Source: Prostheceraeus crozeri
Lineage: Eukaryota > Platyhelminthes > Polycladida > Euryleptidae
Assembly (NCBI GenBank): GCA_907163375.1
Contig: CAJQUW010005333.1
Span: 1 to 64,000 of the forward strand
Direction of reading: 5' to 3'
Length of the DNA: 64,000 nucleotides
Part shown: positions 12,019-22,205 of the stretch, piece by piece
Layout of the letters: each line of letters starts with the position of its first letter
Numbering within the stretch: position 1 is the first letter of the stretch
Notes under the pieces: generated by a model
Told to the model about the DNA's origin: nothing
Seen by the model: only the letters and a program-made list of their open reading frames with translations
The model's database searches: none
Program-made: the position numbers and the translations under genes

Positions 12019-13484
12019 CTGGTTAATGAGAATCACACTAATGGTTAAATTAATAAGGCAACTGATGACTCAAAATTTGTCGAGCACTGAAATACTTGAC
12101 AGTGTACAACACGACATGCCTACTGTACAATTTAGCCAAGCCTTGAGCTCATGAAAATGCAAATATGCAATGAATATACAATATTATACTTACGTAGTTT
12201 GCATTGGCTGTTGCAAAATAATGCACAGGTGATAATAATGCTATCAAAGAATTTTGGGATGCTTGAAAGACTTTCCGGAAAAGACAAGTTGTAAATGTGC
12301 TATCATGCTTTTCACCACGAATTTTCGACGACATAAATTATTAGACGAGAATGTTCCTGAGAAAAAGTATATTTTGCAAACAATGTCATAAATATTCCTG
12401 AATTAGCAGAGTTGTATACCGTCGAAAACTGATGGTGATGAACAGGAAATTATATTCATAACTGATGTTTTCCGAATAATTCATTAAAATGCGCTTCCCA
12501 TTAAAAGTATATTTAATTTGAATTCGGGATTGTTATGCATTTATCCCAACAGTTTCAAAAATAATCAAAAAATTGCATTTCCATATTTTGCATGCAAAAC
12601 ATGCCATCACCTATTCGAGTATACTATTCATTCAAACTATTCTGTCAAAAATGTTATATATTTCCAAAGATACTAAAAACATAATCAATGTACTCTCCAA
12701 GATGTTGTGAGCGATACAAAATTAAAAGTCATGGACAAAGGTTGCTAAAGAAACGAATACTCACAATATTAGGCCTACATATGGCATCAACAATTATTTT
12801 AGAAGACTACATATATAGAAGACCATTCTATTCTGTACTATGAAATAGAAGACTACGAATATTGTTTTGGAACATCAGAAGCTATTGATTCGAAAAAGAA
12901 AACTATGAACGACCATCCCATGATTAAGCAATTCAAGACAATCTTCTCCATTTCAGAGCATGGGAAAGTGTCTGATTTCATGCCGAATCGCTCTGATAAT
13001 TAATTTGTATTCAGTGGCATTTCTCCTGAGTTCTCTCATGATTTATGCGATGATTTAGTTATAGTTTTCAATTTTGCTTTCCTTAGAGATTTTCTACTGA
13101 TTAGTACTTTGTATTTGAGATAGAATCCAAAGATACCGAATGAGCGTATTGAAAAACATGCTTGATTTACGAGAAATATCCATGATGAGATGTGAGCTTC
13201 AATAATAAATAGTCTGTCAAAAGTTCAAATTTGAGATTTAGTTCGAAGTCACTTACTTGTTTGCTAAAACTACACAGTGCTCTAGACTGATGATTTTTTA
13301 TTTGCTCCAAAAACGCTTCGAAATTATAGTTGATGATTTTCTATTTGGTGCATAAGTGAACTTTACATGAATAACAAGTCTGACACATTTGCACCCGAGA
13401 TTGTTGATTCTTTACTTAGCATCGTTTTTCTAATTTTAGTCGAAATTGCGAGGTACAATGATTTTTTCGAATCATTTATGGCAT
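12019..13484. other. AT-rich sequence, no gene seen
   Basis: GAAGACTACRWAT recurs three times around 12800-12860 (AGAAGACTACATATATAGAAGACC and AGAAGACTACGAATA), a small degenerate repeat. Nothing else seen. Confidence 0.4.
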
Positions 13485-13836
13485 AGAGTAAGTATATTAG
13501 GTAGAGTGGTAACTTCGCAATTATTAAATCCCCAATGTGTATACACATTCGATTTTATTCTATGAACTCGAGGTGAATACAGTTGGAATTGTTTCCAAAT
13601 GTGAGATATGCACATTTATGCAGTTTTGAAGAAATTACAACGGATTGACTGATCATGATTGTAATGCAGAAGGAAAGATAGTATTTAACAGATTGTCCGA
13701 GTTATGACAGCCTTGGAGAGGTAATATTTGTTAAATTGGCAACTTGATGACCTGCCATTGCTTTCATGCTGAACCTCAAGAGAATCTTCTTAAGCGAGAT
13801 CATATCATAAGCAACCTCCCACTGGTAGAGCAAAGT
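13485..13836 (+). repeat. Dispersed repeat of unknown class, copy B
   Basis: Second copy of the repeat at 3563-3930, same strand, about 10 kb away. The shared start is AGAGTAAGTATATTA. It ends just upstream of the LINE fragment at 13.9 kb. Confidence 0.7.
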
Positions 13837-13922
13837 AATTTAATCAAAGATAAGGATTTCGATTAACTTAGAAAGATGTGAATGGGTCCACATCACCATT
13901 CAGATTCAAGAAGTGAAACATT

Positions 13923-14262
13923 AATTTAGTGAATCATAAACTCAGAACTGCACAAAGAGAAATAGAGAGGGGAATGTTGAGTGTGACAAGAGGAGACAGA
14001 ATCAGAGTAGTGATTGATGTGGAACATGAGGCGCAGACTCTGAATTCGAGCTGGTCAGGTCACTCAGGAAAAAGGAGATACAACAGCTGGACGATGAGAC
14101 TGACGGAATGGGACACCTAGAGACAGGAGAAGAAGCAGAGGAAGACAAAGACGAAGATGGAGAGACGAATCAACTTCACAAGAACCGTGAAGGACAAAAG
14201 ACTGTGGTCCCGAGTAAGGAGAGAGGCCATTTTCCAAAAAATGAATGAGGTCGACTGCAGTA
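13923..14262 (+). mobile_element. 3' coding remnant of an RTE-like LINE
   Basis: The translation from 13929 reads KLRTAQREIERGMLSVTRGD, then a diverged linker, WSGHSGKRR, NSWTMRLTEWD, an in-frame stop, a basic GKRSRGRP-like stretch reading as KKQRKTKTKMERR, and later RLWSRVRREAIFQKMNE. This order (RTAQR.MERRMLG, W.GH.AR, RW...EWRPR, basic stretch, W...DR..W) is the C-terminal tail downstream of the reverse transcriptase in RTE-like LINEs. Everything 5' of this tail is missing, as expected for 5'-truncated insertion, and the frame is broken by stops. The 3' end is not defined. Confidence 0.75.
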
Positions 14263-17200
14263 AGGCTGATCATACGAACACGAAAGAAGTTGATATATTT
14301 CATTACTCGGCAACATGCAATCTTGGGTGTGAAGAATCGATCTTGATAGACATCTGCTGATAATGAATGATCGAGGTATTTAGGAAAGTTGGAAATTTCT
14401 TAAAAGTTTTCGAAAAAATGAATTGAAACAATGATTTTTCTTTATTAACCAATCATTCTAACATCATTTTTTAGAAAGCAGGAAAATTAGAAAATCTTCT
14501 CAGATTTTAGGTCGAAGATTAGTTTACGGTCAAAAGCTAAAATAAAGCGCAAGTGACATCCAGCGCCTTATCACGGTCAGCAGCAACTAGCGGGATGCAA
14601 CCGTGTGAAGTACGATTATTTCGAAGACATGAGTTAAAAAGAATTGTATTGATTGCATGCGCAATTGTCAAATTTTGAAGAGAGATTGTAGTCTGGAAGC
14701 TCACGCTTTCTGTTGATGGTGAGTTTGAGATGTTGCAGTTACTTTCTGATGTTCCTGTATCTTGATTGTTGCTCAGTTTGCGAAGGAGACCTACGCGAAC
14801 TGAAGACTTCCGACGATTTAAGAGAGCAACACGGAGAGATAGATTCGGTCTCTTTCACATCTTGGACTTTAACTTAAACTTTGATATTTCGACTTTGGTT
14901 TATTTCTGTGTCTGATTTGATCCATATTCCCACGCTGTGTGTCTCAGAGTAGCACCCTGTTTACCAAATTATTATAACTGTATCAAATTAGCAATCTACA
15001 GTTTTACGAGGTTGTTGAGTGTATCAAAAATTGATGCTAAAGTGCAAATTACATCATGTTTTACTAGAAAGTTAACTAGCAAAAAACTAGTAACTTTTTA
15101 GTATGTATTCAGCCATGCCTTGAGTTTGAAAATCATGCACTCTACATTAGTCAGCTGATAAGACAGTTGCCTATTAGATGAGCAACTTTTGTCTTAAAAA
15201 ATTTTGTCTAATTTTATTCCTTTATCATTTTTAATACTCTAATGTGACATTCTTTAAGAAAAAGCATTGGCGATTTGGCTGCCGGTATTTGTTTCTAAAT
15301 ACTAATCAAGTTGACAATATGAAGCAAAAATTAGCTTTGCGTTTTTGGCTGCACTTTGAAACAGAAAATTCGTAGAGTAATATGGAAATAAATAATACAC
15401 CTATAATAAAGAGTGTAGGTTAATGTAAAGTGATCGCACTGTCGTATATCTTATCATCAATTTCATAGAACTTAATGGCGATTAACATCAATATCGGCAA
15501 AAAAGATTCTGTTATGTTTTGATTAAACTAAAAATACTTATAATTTATGTTATGGATTACCTGCAGGCAATTTTCATTCTACTCGACGTAAATGAACAAT
15601 CTATTTCAATGCAGTTAATATTTGAATAAGCCTCCAATAGATTTTCTCTGCTATTTATTCGCCAAACTCCTAGCTATCTTGGGCCTCCCTTATCTCTGTC
15701 AATTAAAATTGAACTTCAAATGGAGAATTGCAAAATAGAGACTGGCATTTTCCATTCCTCCGTTTTTTTAGAATGATTAGATACGAGTTTCATTGTACAA
15801 TTTGATTATCAAAGGATGTCTCAGGAAAGACATCATAGAATTCTACGTTAATTCATGATTTGAACGAAGGATAATTATCTCAACAAGCTTCTGTCTTCGT
15901 GATTCAATCGCTTAGCGAGAAAATTGTTTACATTACTGTAGGATTTCAGTCCAAGTATTTTCAGAGAAATCGAGACTTATTCCTCAGCGTAGAAATGTCC
16001 TTCGCCGCCAGCAATAGCTTCTGACGAGACTTCTTTGCTTAGAGAGTATTCAGACGCGATCTTAAGTGTTAACAGCTAATAGTAATTCCATTATTCGAGT
16101 GGTAATGCGGAAAATTGACTAGGAATTTGAAGGTTATCGATATTTCAATTCATTGCCTGTCAATTTCAAGAGCTCGCTCTCAATCCAAGGTTTCCTTAAG
16201 GTTAGGGAATAGATTGATTTACATATCACCGTCTGAGTTGGATTTCAAAAATAAATCATTTTTTCTTTAACTTTTACCGATAAAAAGATTGATTGTTCTG
16301 AAAAAGAAGAGGTCCTTCTGACTAGCGGATGATATAGTAGATGAAATTAAAGCCTCAAGCAAATGTCCTTGAACAGTGATTGCATTTGTAACTCCAATCA
16401 TCATGTTTAAATTAGCTGCACAACGCTTAAATGTAGAATTTATCCTACTTGCACAAAGCTAAATGGGCTTGTGCGTGTAAATGTGCTCTAATCAATAGTG
16501 AATTTGTTCATGAATTCGAAGCCTCCCCCGTTTTGTGAAGCTTTAATTAGATTTTGCCTTAGCATGCTTTGTCTATCCAACAAGCAATTTATATTCGGAA
16601 TGCACAATACATGAAATTTATGATCGAATTATATTTTCCAGTGGACATACAAAATAATGAAAATTCCAAAATGACATTTTTTATAAGTTATGATAATACA
16701 TGTATTTAATCGTATTGATAATCGCTGCGGATTCATTTAATGTAAATGTAATCAGTAATAACATGAGACATCATTTCATTGAAATTTCAAATAATCAATA
16801 GCCATGGCTTTTTCAATTATTGGCATGTAAAGGACGTTTCCGATAGCGAATCAACTAGCTATGAAGTAGCATAGACATCTCACCGCGGACAATGATCTGC
16901 GAATTCAAACGATGAAAGTCGCACAATTGACAAATTAATGATTCAATGCTACATAGTTTCACAGATTCTTTCTATCTATCTCGTCAGATTTGAAAATAAT
17001 ACATTTTACTTTGAAATTAAATTTGTTTAAATTTTGTTTTCCTATGTTGACATAGTAAACTTTAGAAAAACGACTTACACTTGACTGAATTTGACTGGTT
17101 TTGGGGATAGCTTGAATGAAATCCAGCACATCATTGAACAGAAACTTTCTTGTAGCTAATTCGTAACTAACTATTTATAACTGTTTATAATTAATTTATA

Positions 17201-18773
17201 ACTAATTTAATTAAGCTTCTTTATATGATAAACATGCGAGTAAATGGGGGCAGTGACGTTTAGCCACCCTTTCAGGACATGATAGACTATTATTTGACAC
17301 ACTGCTTCTTCTTTGTTTAAGTTGGAAAGGCCAACATAAAGACAATGCCAAACCCTTTAGAATACTGTAGATAATCCTTCAAGACAGAATCTAGTTGAAA
17401 GACGGAGTCCATGAGGTGTCAAACTAATCTATTTATCAAATCGGGAACTCATGAATAATTTGGCAAACATTGGCTACTAAAAAGCTTAAATATTATCAAT
17501 ATTTACCTCCAGCAAACACAGCTCATGAATTATGCGGCGTAGGCAATTCCGAATTGTAAAGTTTTGAGTATTTTAGCAAAACGTTATGCAGCTTATTCAA
17601 CGATAAATGAATCACAGATCTTACACAATATCAGAAGAGAAATCTAAAAGACAAATATCAGTGATTGCTTGATATCTAAAAACAAATCTCCTGAGGAGAC
17701 GTAAGTATGAGTTTGCATCAGCGATTGTACCTGATAAACCCGACATAGCAAGGTTTCAAAGTTGCGTTAAGCGAAAGAGAGTAGAACATATTTGAAAGTT
17801 TTTGATGCAAATGCTGAATCGGTTATAGGAGTGTATTATGATATTTTGTTTTAATTGCACATATACAACATTGCGATTGTATATAGAACGTACTATGATT
17901 GCTTCTAAAACTTGCTCGCATGAATTTTAATTATTCATGGGACCAATGTTTGTTTCCGTTTACTACATCATTATGGTATGATGTTGAAGGCTAGGAACAA
18001 TTATATCTTTCGGGAAATCGCACTCATTTCTATATTCGCATAAACCTCCATGACTATTGCGCTACACTAATCAGTGAATCAAATCGCAGTCGATTGTTTA
18101 TTAGAGCCAGTGTCGAAGATATTGATGAATATAACTACTTCTAAAACTGCTATTTGATTAAAATTTTGGCACATTTATTTGCAAAATGTTCTCAAAAAGT
18201 CCGCACGACGACCCCACGTTCGCACTTTCAAATCCGCTGATTGCACGTGGACGCCCGACCGACTGTATGGTACACTGTTCATCGTGATGTAGCATAGTGG
18301 TAAGGTAGTTATGCAAACGTGTGTATGCAATTAATATATTTCAGTTACTGTTGTAACTTAAATCTTTATTAGATCATTTTCTGGTTATAAAATACGTATT
18401 ATGGGATAATTATATAAATATCATAAGGACATCTTTATTACTGCATAGCTTGCACTGCATCCACCAGAATTGAACGAACTGTCTATGTTATTTGAAACAC
18501 GAGACGAGAGCCGCCGAGTGTTTTAAGTACCATAGACCATGAGTTCAATTGCAGGTGGAAGCATGAAAAGCTATGCAGTATTAAATTCCCTGCATGATAT
18601 TGAGTTCTTGCACTAGTGTGAAGAACTGCAATGATATCTCAATACATTCAACACATAGATTGTCAATGCAAGAATCACTTTTTAAAAGCACTGATAAAAA
18701 TGCAAAGAACTGCAGTGTCATGCTGGAAGTGTAGTGAATGCTATGCGGCATTATTTCATTGATGCCGTCCCAC
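14263..18773. other. AT-rich sequence, no gene seen
   Basis: 4.5 kb without a supported gene, RNA or repeat. The stretch at 17155-17215 is a run of TTATAACTAATT-like words. It could be intergenic DNA or a long intron. Confidence 0.4.
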
Positions 18774-18803
18774 AGCCGGCAACAATCGTCGTTGTTGCCG
18801 GCT
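18774..18803. repeat. GC-rich perfect hairpin, 12-bp stem
   Basis: AGCCGGCAACAA, a 6-base loop TCGTCG, then the exact complement TTGTTGCCGGCT. It stands out in AT-rich surroundings. It looks like an intrinsic terminator in form but is not followed by a T run. Function unknown. Confidence 0.8.
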
Positions 18804-18905
18804 TCTGAATTGAAGACCACTGTCTATGTATGTAGCCAGAAACTTCCACAGACTTCTACATGTGCATGAATCATAGCACGCATTCACTACAATAGTAATC
18901 ATGCA

Positions 18906-19012
18906 TGAATCATGCCTAGCTTTTTCAAGCATCAATGATCCTTACAGCCTCGGCCTCTATGCGGTCTCGACTGTACGACTCATTGATGCTTTCAAAATCT
19001 AGGCATGATTCA
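18906..19012. repeat. Hairpin with 33-base arms and a GC-richer loop
   Basis: TGAATCATGCCTAG plus CAAGCATCAATGA on the left pairs with TCATTGATGCTTTC plus TAGGCATGATTCA on the right. Only about four bases in the arm are unpaired. The 41-base loop (CCTTACAGCCTCGGCCTC and onward) is GC-rich. The size suits a small fold-back MITE or a pre-miRNA-like hairpin. No family match is claimed. Confidence 0.75.
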
Positions 19013-20597
19013 TATATTGTGCGTAATTCAGCTATGATGTAATGTGAAAAAAGAGGGCAACAAGCCATATATTCTTAACTGCAATATGCCAAACCGGCAT
19101 ATAGTGGTTCAGTATTTTAACTGAGGAAGATATACGAACCTAAACACAATGTATCACCTAATGATGATATCTGTATCTATGCATGTGAAAGATATTTTAG
19201 ATGTCTCATTTAGCCCATATCTACATTTGTATTCATAGCATTGCTGCCCAATCCATTTCAATTGCGCACAATATTATTAACATACTGCAGATTTTTTTCG
19301 GGCAACAATGTAGGACATTGTCAGGCGCTTGCGTGCCCTCAAAAATCTATGCTAATGTTATTTTATTGCAATAATGTTACCAGGTTTCAAATTATCATGT
19401 GGGTTGCTGATATTAAAATATGATGGAACTCGATGATGCATTTCCGAAAGAGTATAGTGTCCAGGATGAATTCGTGTACCTAAATTCAAGATTCAAATTC
19501 TAACATTTGAAGTTTGTTGTGTTGCACTCTAATGGATAACTGCAAGCGTCGTCATGAGAGATTTTCTCTAAGCGTCAAAACGAAGCTAAATTTATCATGT
19601 CATTATTGTAGACTAAATATTGAATATCACTTTCGTAGATAGATGAACTGGCAGAATGTCACTGATTATAGTTATTTGTTGTCAAATGAATAGCAAAATC
19701 GATCACACTCAAGGCAAATATGAATGATCGCGGTAATCTGATATCGGCAGAGAATACTTTATATTCTCGTCGAACCTAGGGAAAGACTAATCACTTAATC
19801 TGCTTGGTTTTGATATCAGGTTGCAAATTGTGAAATACCACACACTGGAAGTCACCTAATTCTGCAGTAATGAATTATTTCACTCTCTGATGCATGTTTT
19901 CAGTCTTCAATGACTTTTTCAAATAAAATTTGAGCTTCCTTCAGATTAAGAGCATTTTTCGTGAAACAAGGTCAGATTGTTTGCAGGACAATCCAAGCTT
20001 ACGAGAAGTTGATAAGAAGGTTGTCGGAAACAAGGGACGAAAACTCTAGACAGTCAGGCAGATAGTCAATCCATCGTTGTATGTCAGCTGATTGACTTTC
20101 CAAGAATTGAATGCCAATCGTTTCTGCAGTCGCAATTGCCAGAAGATGATGCCTTCTAAATTCTGTTATGAGATTATGGAAATTCTCTGTCTGCACCGGT
20201 TAAAAGGTATTTTATTGTATGTTTGATGATTGCAAGCAGTATTAAGAGAATGCAACTGTACACTCATGTAGGTAGAATCGAAAGTATGGAAATTATTTCA
20301 ACTGCTTGCTCACTTGCATTCTGTTTTCGCCACTCATGCACTCTGACCATATGAAGTCTCTATCGAGCATTTATCAAATACGTTTTGGCACACAGCGACA
20401 ACTTGTGACTAGCCGGGCCTGTGCACGAAAACCATCCCACTTACTCTGATTTTCATCAGAATAAAACCGGTATAAATGACAGTATAATATATCTACGATG
20501 ACATTGACGCTCTAGGTTCGATCTGCCTACACATGCGCGGGGAGAAAGACCATCCTTACTATACCTGCCTCAAAAGGCACGGACAGCCGCCGGATTT
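19013..20597. other. AT-rich sequence, no gene seen
   Basis: A short hairpin TATGCCAAACCGGCATA lies at about 19086. Composition shifts to higher GC from about 20400, which may be the untranslated start of the C/A-rich LINE that follows. Confidence 0.4.
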
Positions 20598-21365
20598 TTG
20601 GCGAGTCTGTCGCCTGTTCCTTCAAACACACACTGGGTGAACTTAAAATGCACTAACATCACACTCACACAATGCACTATAAAATGGACTTGTACCCAAT
20701 GCAGACCAAACACCACCACTTCACACAACCAAAAGAAATCCCTCAACAACACTTCACCTCACCACACGCCACACAAAACACGAAAAGGAAGCAGAAAAAT
20801 TGACAGACGCACACTCCGACTCACTATCACCGGCAAAAAATTACACTTGACCAAACAGAACAAGCCATCTAACACTCCTCAAACAACAATTCTCTTGGGA
20901 CAGACAAAATCAGCATAAAACATCTCAAACATATCGGTCCCACCGCCATCCAATACCAGCAAACATTAACACGCTCACTCAACACCATCCAGATACACAG
21001 CATCTGGAAAACACCCAACATTACATCAATGCCGAAACACTATCCATCTTTAGACCTCATACAGACTTATTTCTCTTTCTCTCGATTCTTGCGAAAACAC
21101 TAGGAAATATCATTCTCACAATCATCACAAAGTTGGTCCCTTCACTACGTTTTCAACACTGATTCAAAGAAGAACAATCCACAACTACCGCACTCCATCA
21201 AATCAACAACACCAAGGCTGCTGGCTTCAACAGCAAAAAGCTACCCATGCACACAATCAACATATCACTGGACATGATGAAAGCTTTCGACATAGTTAAC
21301 ATGCACAAACTCCAACAGACCAACATCACTTCTCTCTTCATTCGATACATAGCAAACTGCAATTA
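20598..21365 (+). pseudogene. C/A-rich LINE, reverse-transcriptase part (LINE A)
   Basis: The plus strand is strongly depleted in G. The translations in three frames contain, in order, HLKHIGPTAIQY, SIWKTPNI..MPKHYPS, TTALHQINNTKAAGFN, ISLDMMKAFDIVNMHKL and TNITSLFIRYIAN. These match the order in Jockey/CR1-group non-LTR elements: thumb-side LK.LG, IP..W....I..IPK, TTA.H.I...F, motif A LD..KAFD.V, and FI..Y. The D of motif A is present. The upstream 107 codons open from ATG at 20598 are probably linker. The copy is broken by several frame changes. Motifs B and C are absent because the downstream part is lost around LINE B. Confidence 0.75.
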
Positions 21366-21913
21366 AGCGAAACACGCTGCTGCAGGGTCCGCTCTCCTGG
21401 TTCGTTGTCTCCACTTCTGTCGTTTATTCAAGTTTGCGGAGCCAGGGTAACCAAAGGTCTTCGGTTGAGTAAAAACGTCATCTCATGCGTACGATGCATT
21501 TCGCTTGCCACCGGCAAGCATGGTCACGTTCTGAATTGACAAAAAAAAAAAAAAAAATTTTTTTTTTTTTTTTTTTTTTTGTCAAATCAGAACGTGACCA
21601 TGCTTGCCGGTGGCAAGCGAAATGCATCGTACGCATGAGATGACGTTTTTACTCAACCGAAGACCTTTGGTTACCCTGGCTCCGCAAACTTGAATTAATG
21701 ATGACACAGGGTTTATTCAGACACTTCTGTCGTTTGTCGGCTTGGTCCGGATGAAGACTTGTTGCTTCATGTTTTGGTGAATGGCGTCGATCCATCTCTG
21801 CTTATGCCGGCCTCTTGGTCTTCTCCCACGGACGTTGAGATTAAAAGCGTTCTTGGCTGTTGCTTCTTCGCTGGCACGTAGGAGATGACCGTACCATCTC
21901 AGTCGGTGTTCTC
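21366..21913 (-). pseudogene. 3' end of a second LINE on the minus strand (LINE B)
   Basis: Read from about 21904 on the minus strand, the frame gives RLRWYGHLLRASEEATAKNA, FNLNV, RGRRPRGRHKQRWIDAI, HQNMKQQ and TKPTND. This is the standard C-terminal block of many LINE polyproteins (LRW.GH..R, GRRPRGRP..RW.D.I..DM). The block is interrupted by the palindrome at 21426-21695. On its far side come RSKWRQRTRRADPAAA and a stop at about 21365. Within the block the frame is open, so this is a fairly young, 5'-truncated copy. Its arrival in LINE A seems to have been accompanied by loss of LINE A sequence. Confidence 0.75.
21426..21695. repeat. Near-perfect 270-bp palindrome with an oligo(A)/oligo(T) centre
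   Basis: The left arm starts ATTCAAGTTTGCGGAGCCAG and runs to CGTTCTGAATTGAC. About 17 A and then about 22 T follow. The right arm is the left arm's reverse complement with one mismatch seen near the centre (AATTGAC against ATTTGAC). The 14-mer CACTTCTGTCGTTT stands directly left of the palindrome and again at 21722-21735, after 26 extra bases. It looks like a target duplication of retroposition length. The structure reads as a poly(A)-tailed sequence joined tail to tail with its own complement, inserted in LINE B. Confidence 0.9.
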
Positions 21914-22205
21914 ACAATTTCTCTGTTACCGACGCAACTCCAAACAAACAAATCACCCCTCTTAATAGAATACTTACACAATATCAACCTCTCTGTCCAT
22001 TCTTATCCTCTTTGTCTCTTTGTAACTCGCAACCACAAAACATATAATCAGTTCATCACTTGCACAGACACACACACAACGCTCATACCTTCGGAACTCT
22101 AGGCTTCCCCCGCCAAGTGTGCAGAGCTCGCTGGCAGCAGGCAGTTAGCCCGCCAAACACCTGACGGCCCCTCTGTAGGGAGGGCGGATGCGTTTGCGCC
22201 ACCAC
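21914..22205 (+). pseudogene. C-terminal end of LINE A
   Basis: The frame reads LQTNKSPLLIEYLHNINLSV, HSYPLCLFV, a YNQFITCTDTHTTLIPSEL block, a stop, then ASPAKCAELAGS. It corresponds to the Jockey/CR1-type tail: LRTNKSP.L..YLH.I, a Cys/His cluster PLCPLC...H..HLF.C, then LW..P......L. The C/A-rich strand bias matches 20598-21365, so both belong to one copy. The sequence between the RT fingers and this tail is missing. The GC-rich end at 22100-22200 is probably the 3' untranslated part. Confidence 0.7.

Noticed and set aside
18786-18803. GC-rich hairpin as a bacterial-type terminator
   Set aside because: The surrounding DNA is eukaryotic and no T run follows the stem.
18581-18820. 79-codon open frame with several Cys
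   Set aside because: Overlaps the GC-rich hairpin and contains direct repeats (AAGAACTGCA). No coding composition.
21541-21585. Oligo(A)/oligo(T) run as a simple microsatellite
   Set aside because: It is the exact centre of the 270-bp palindrome and is better explained as part of it.
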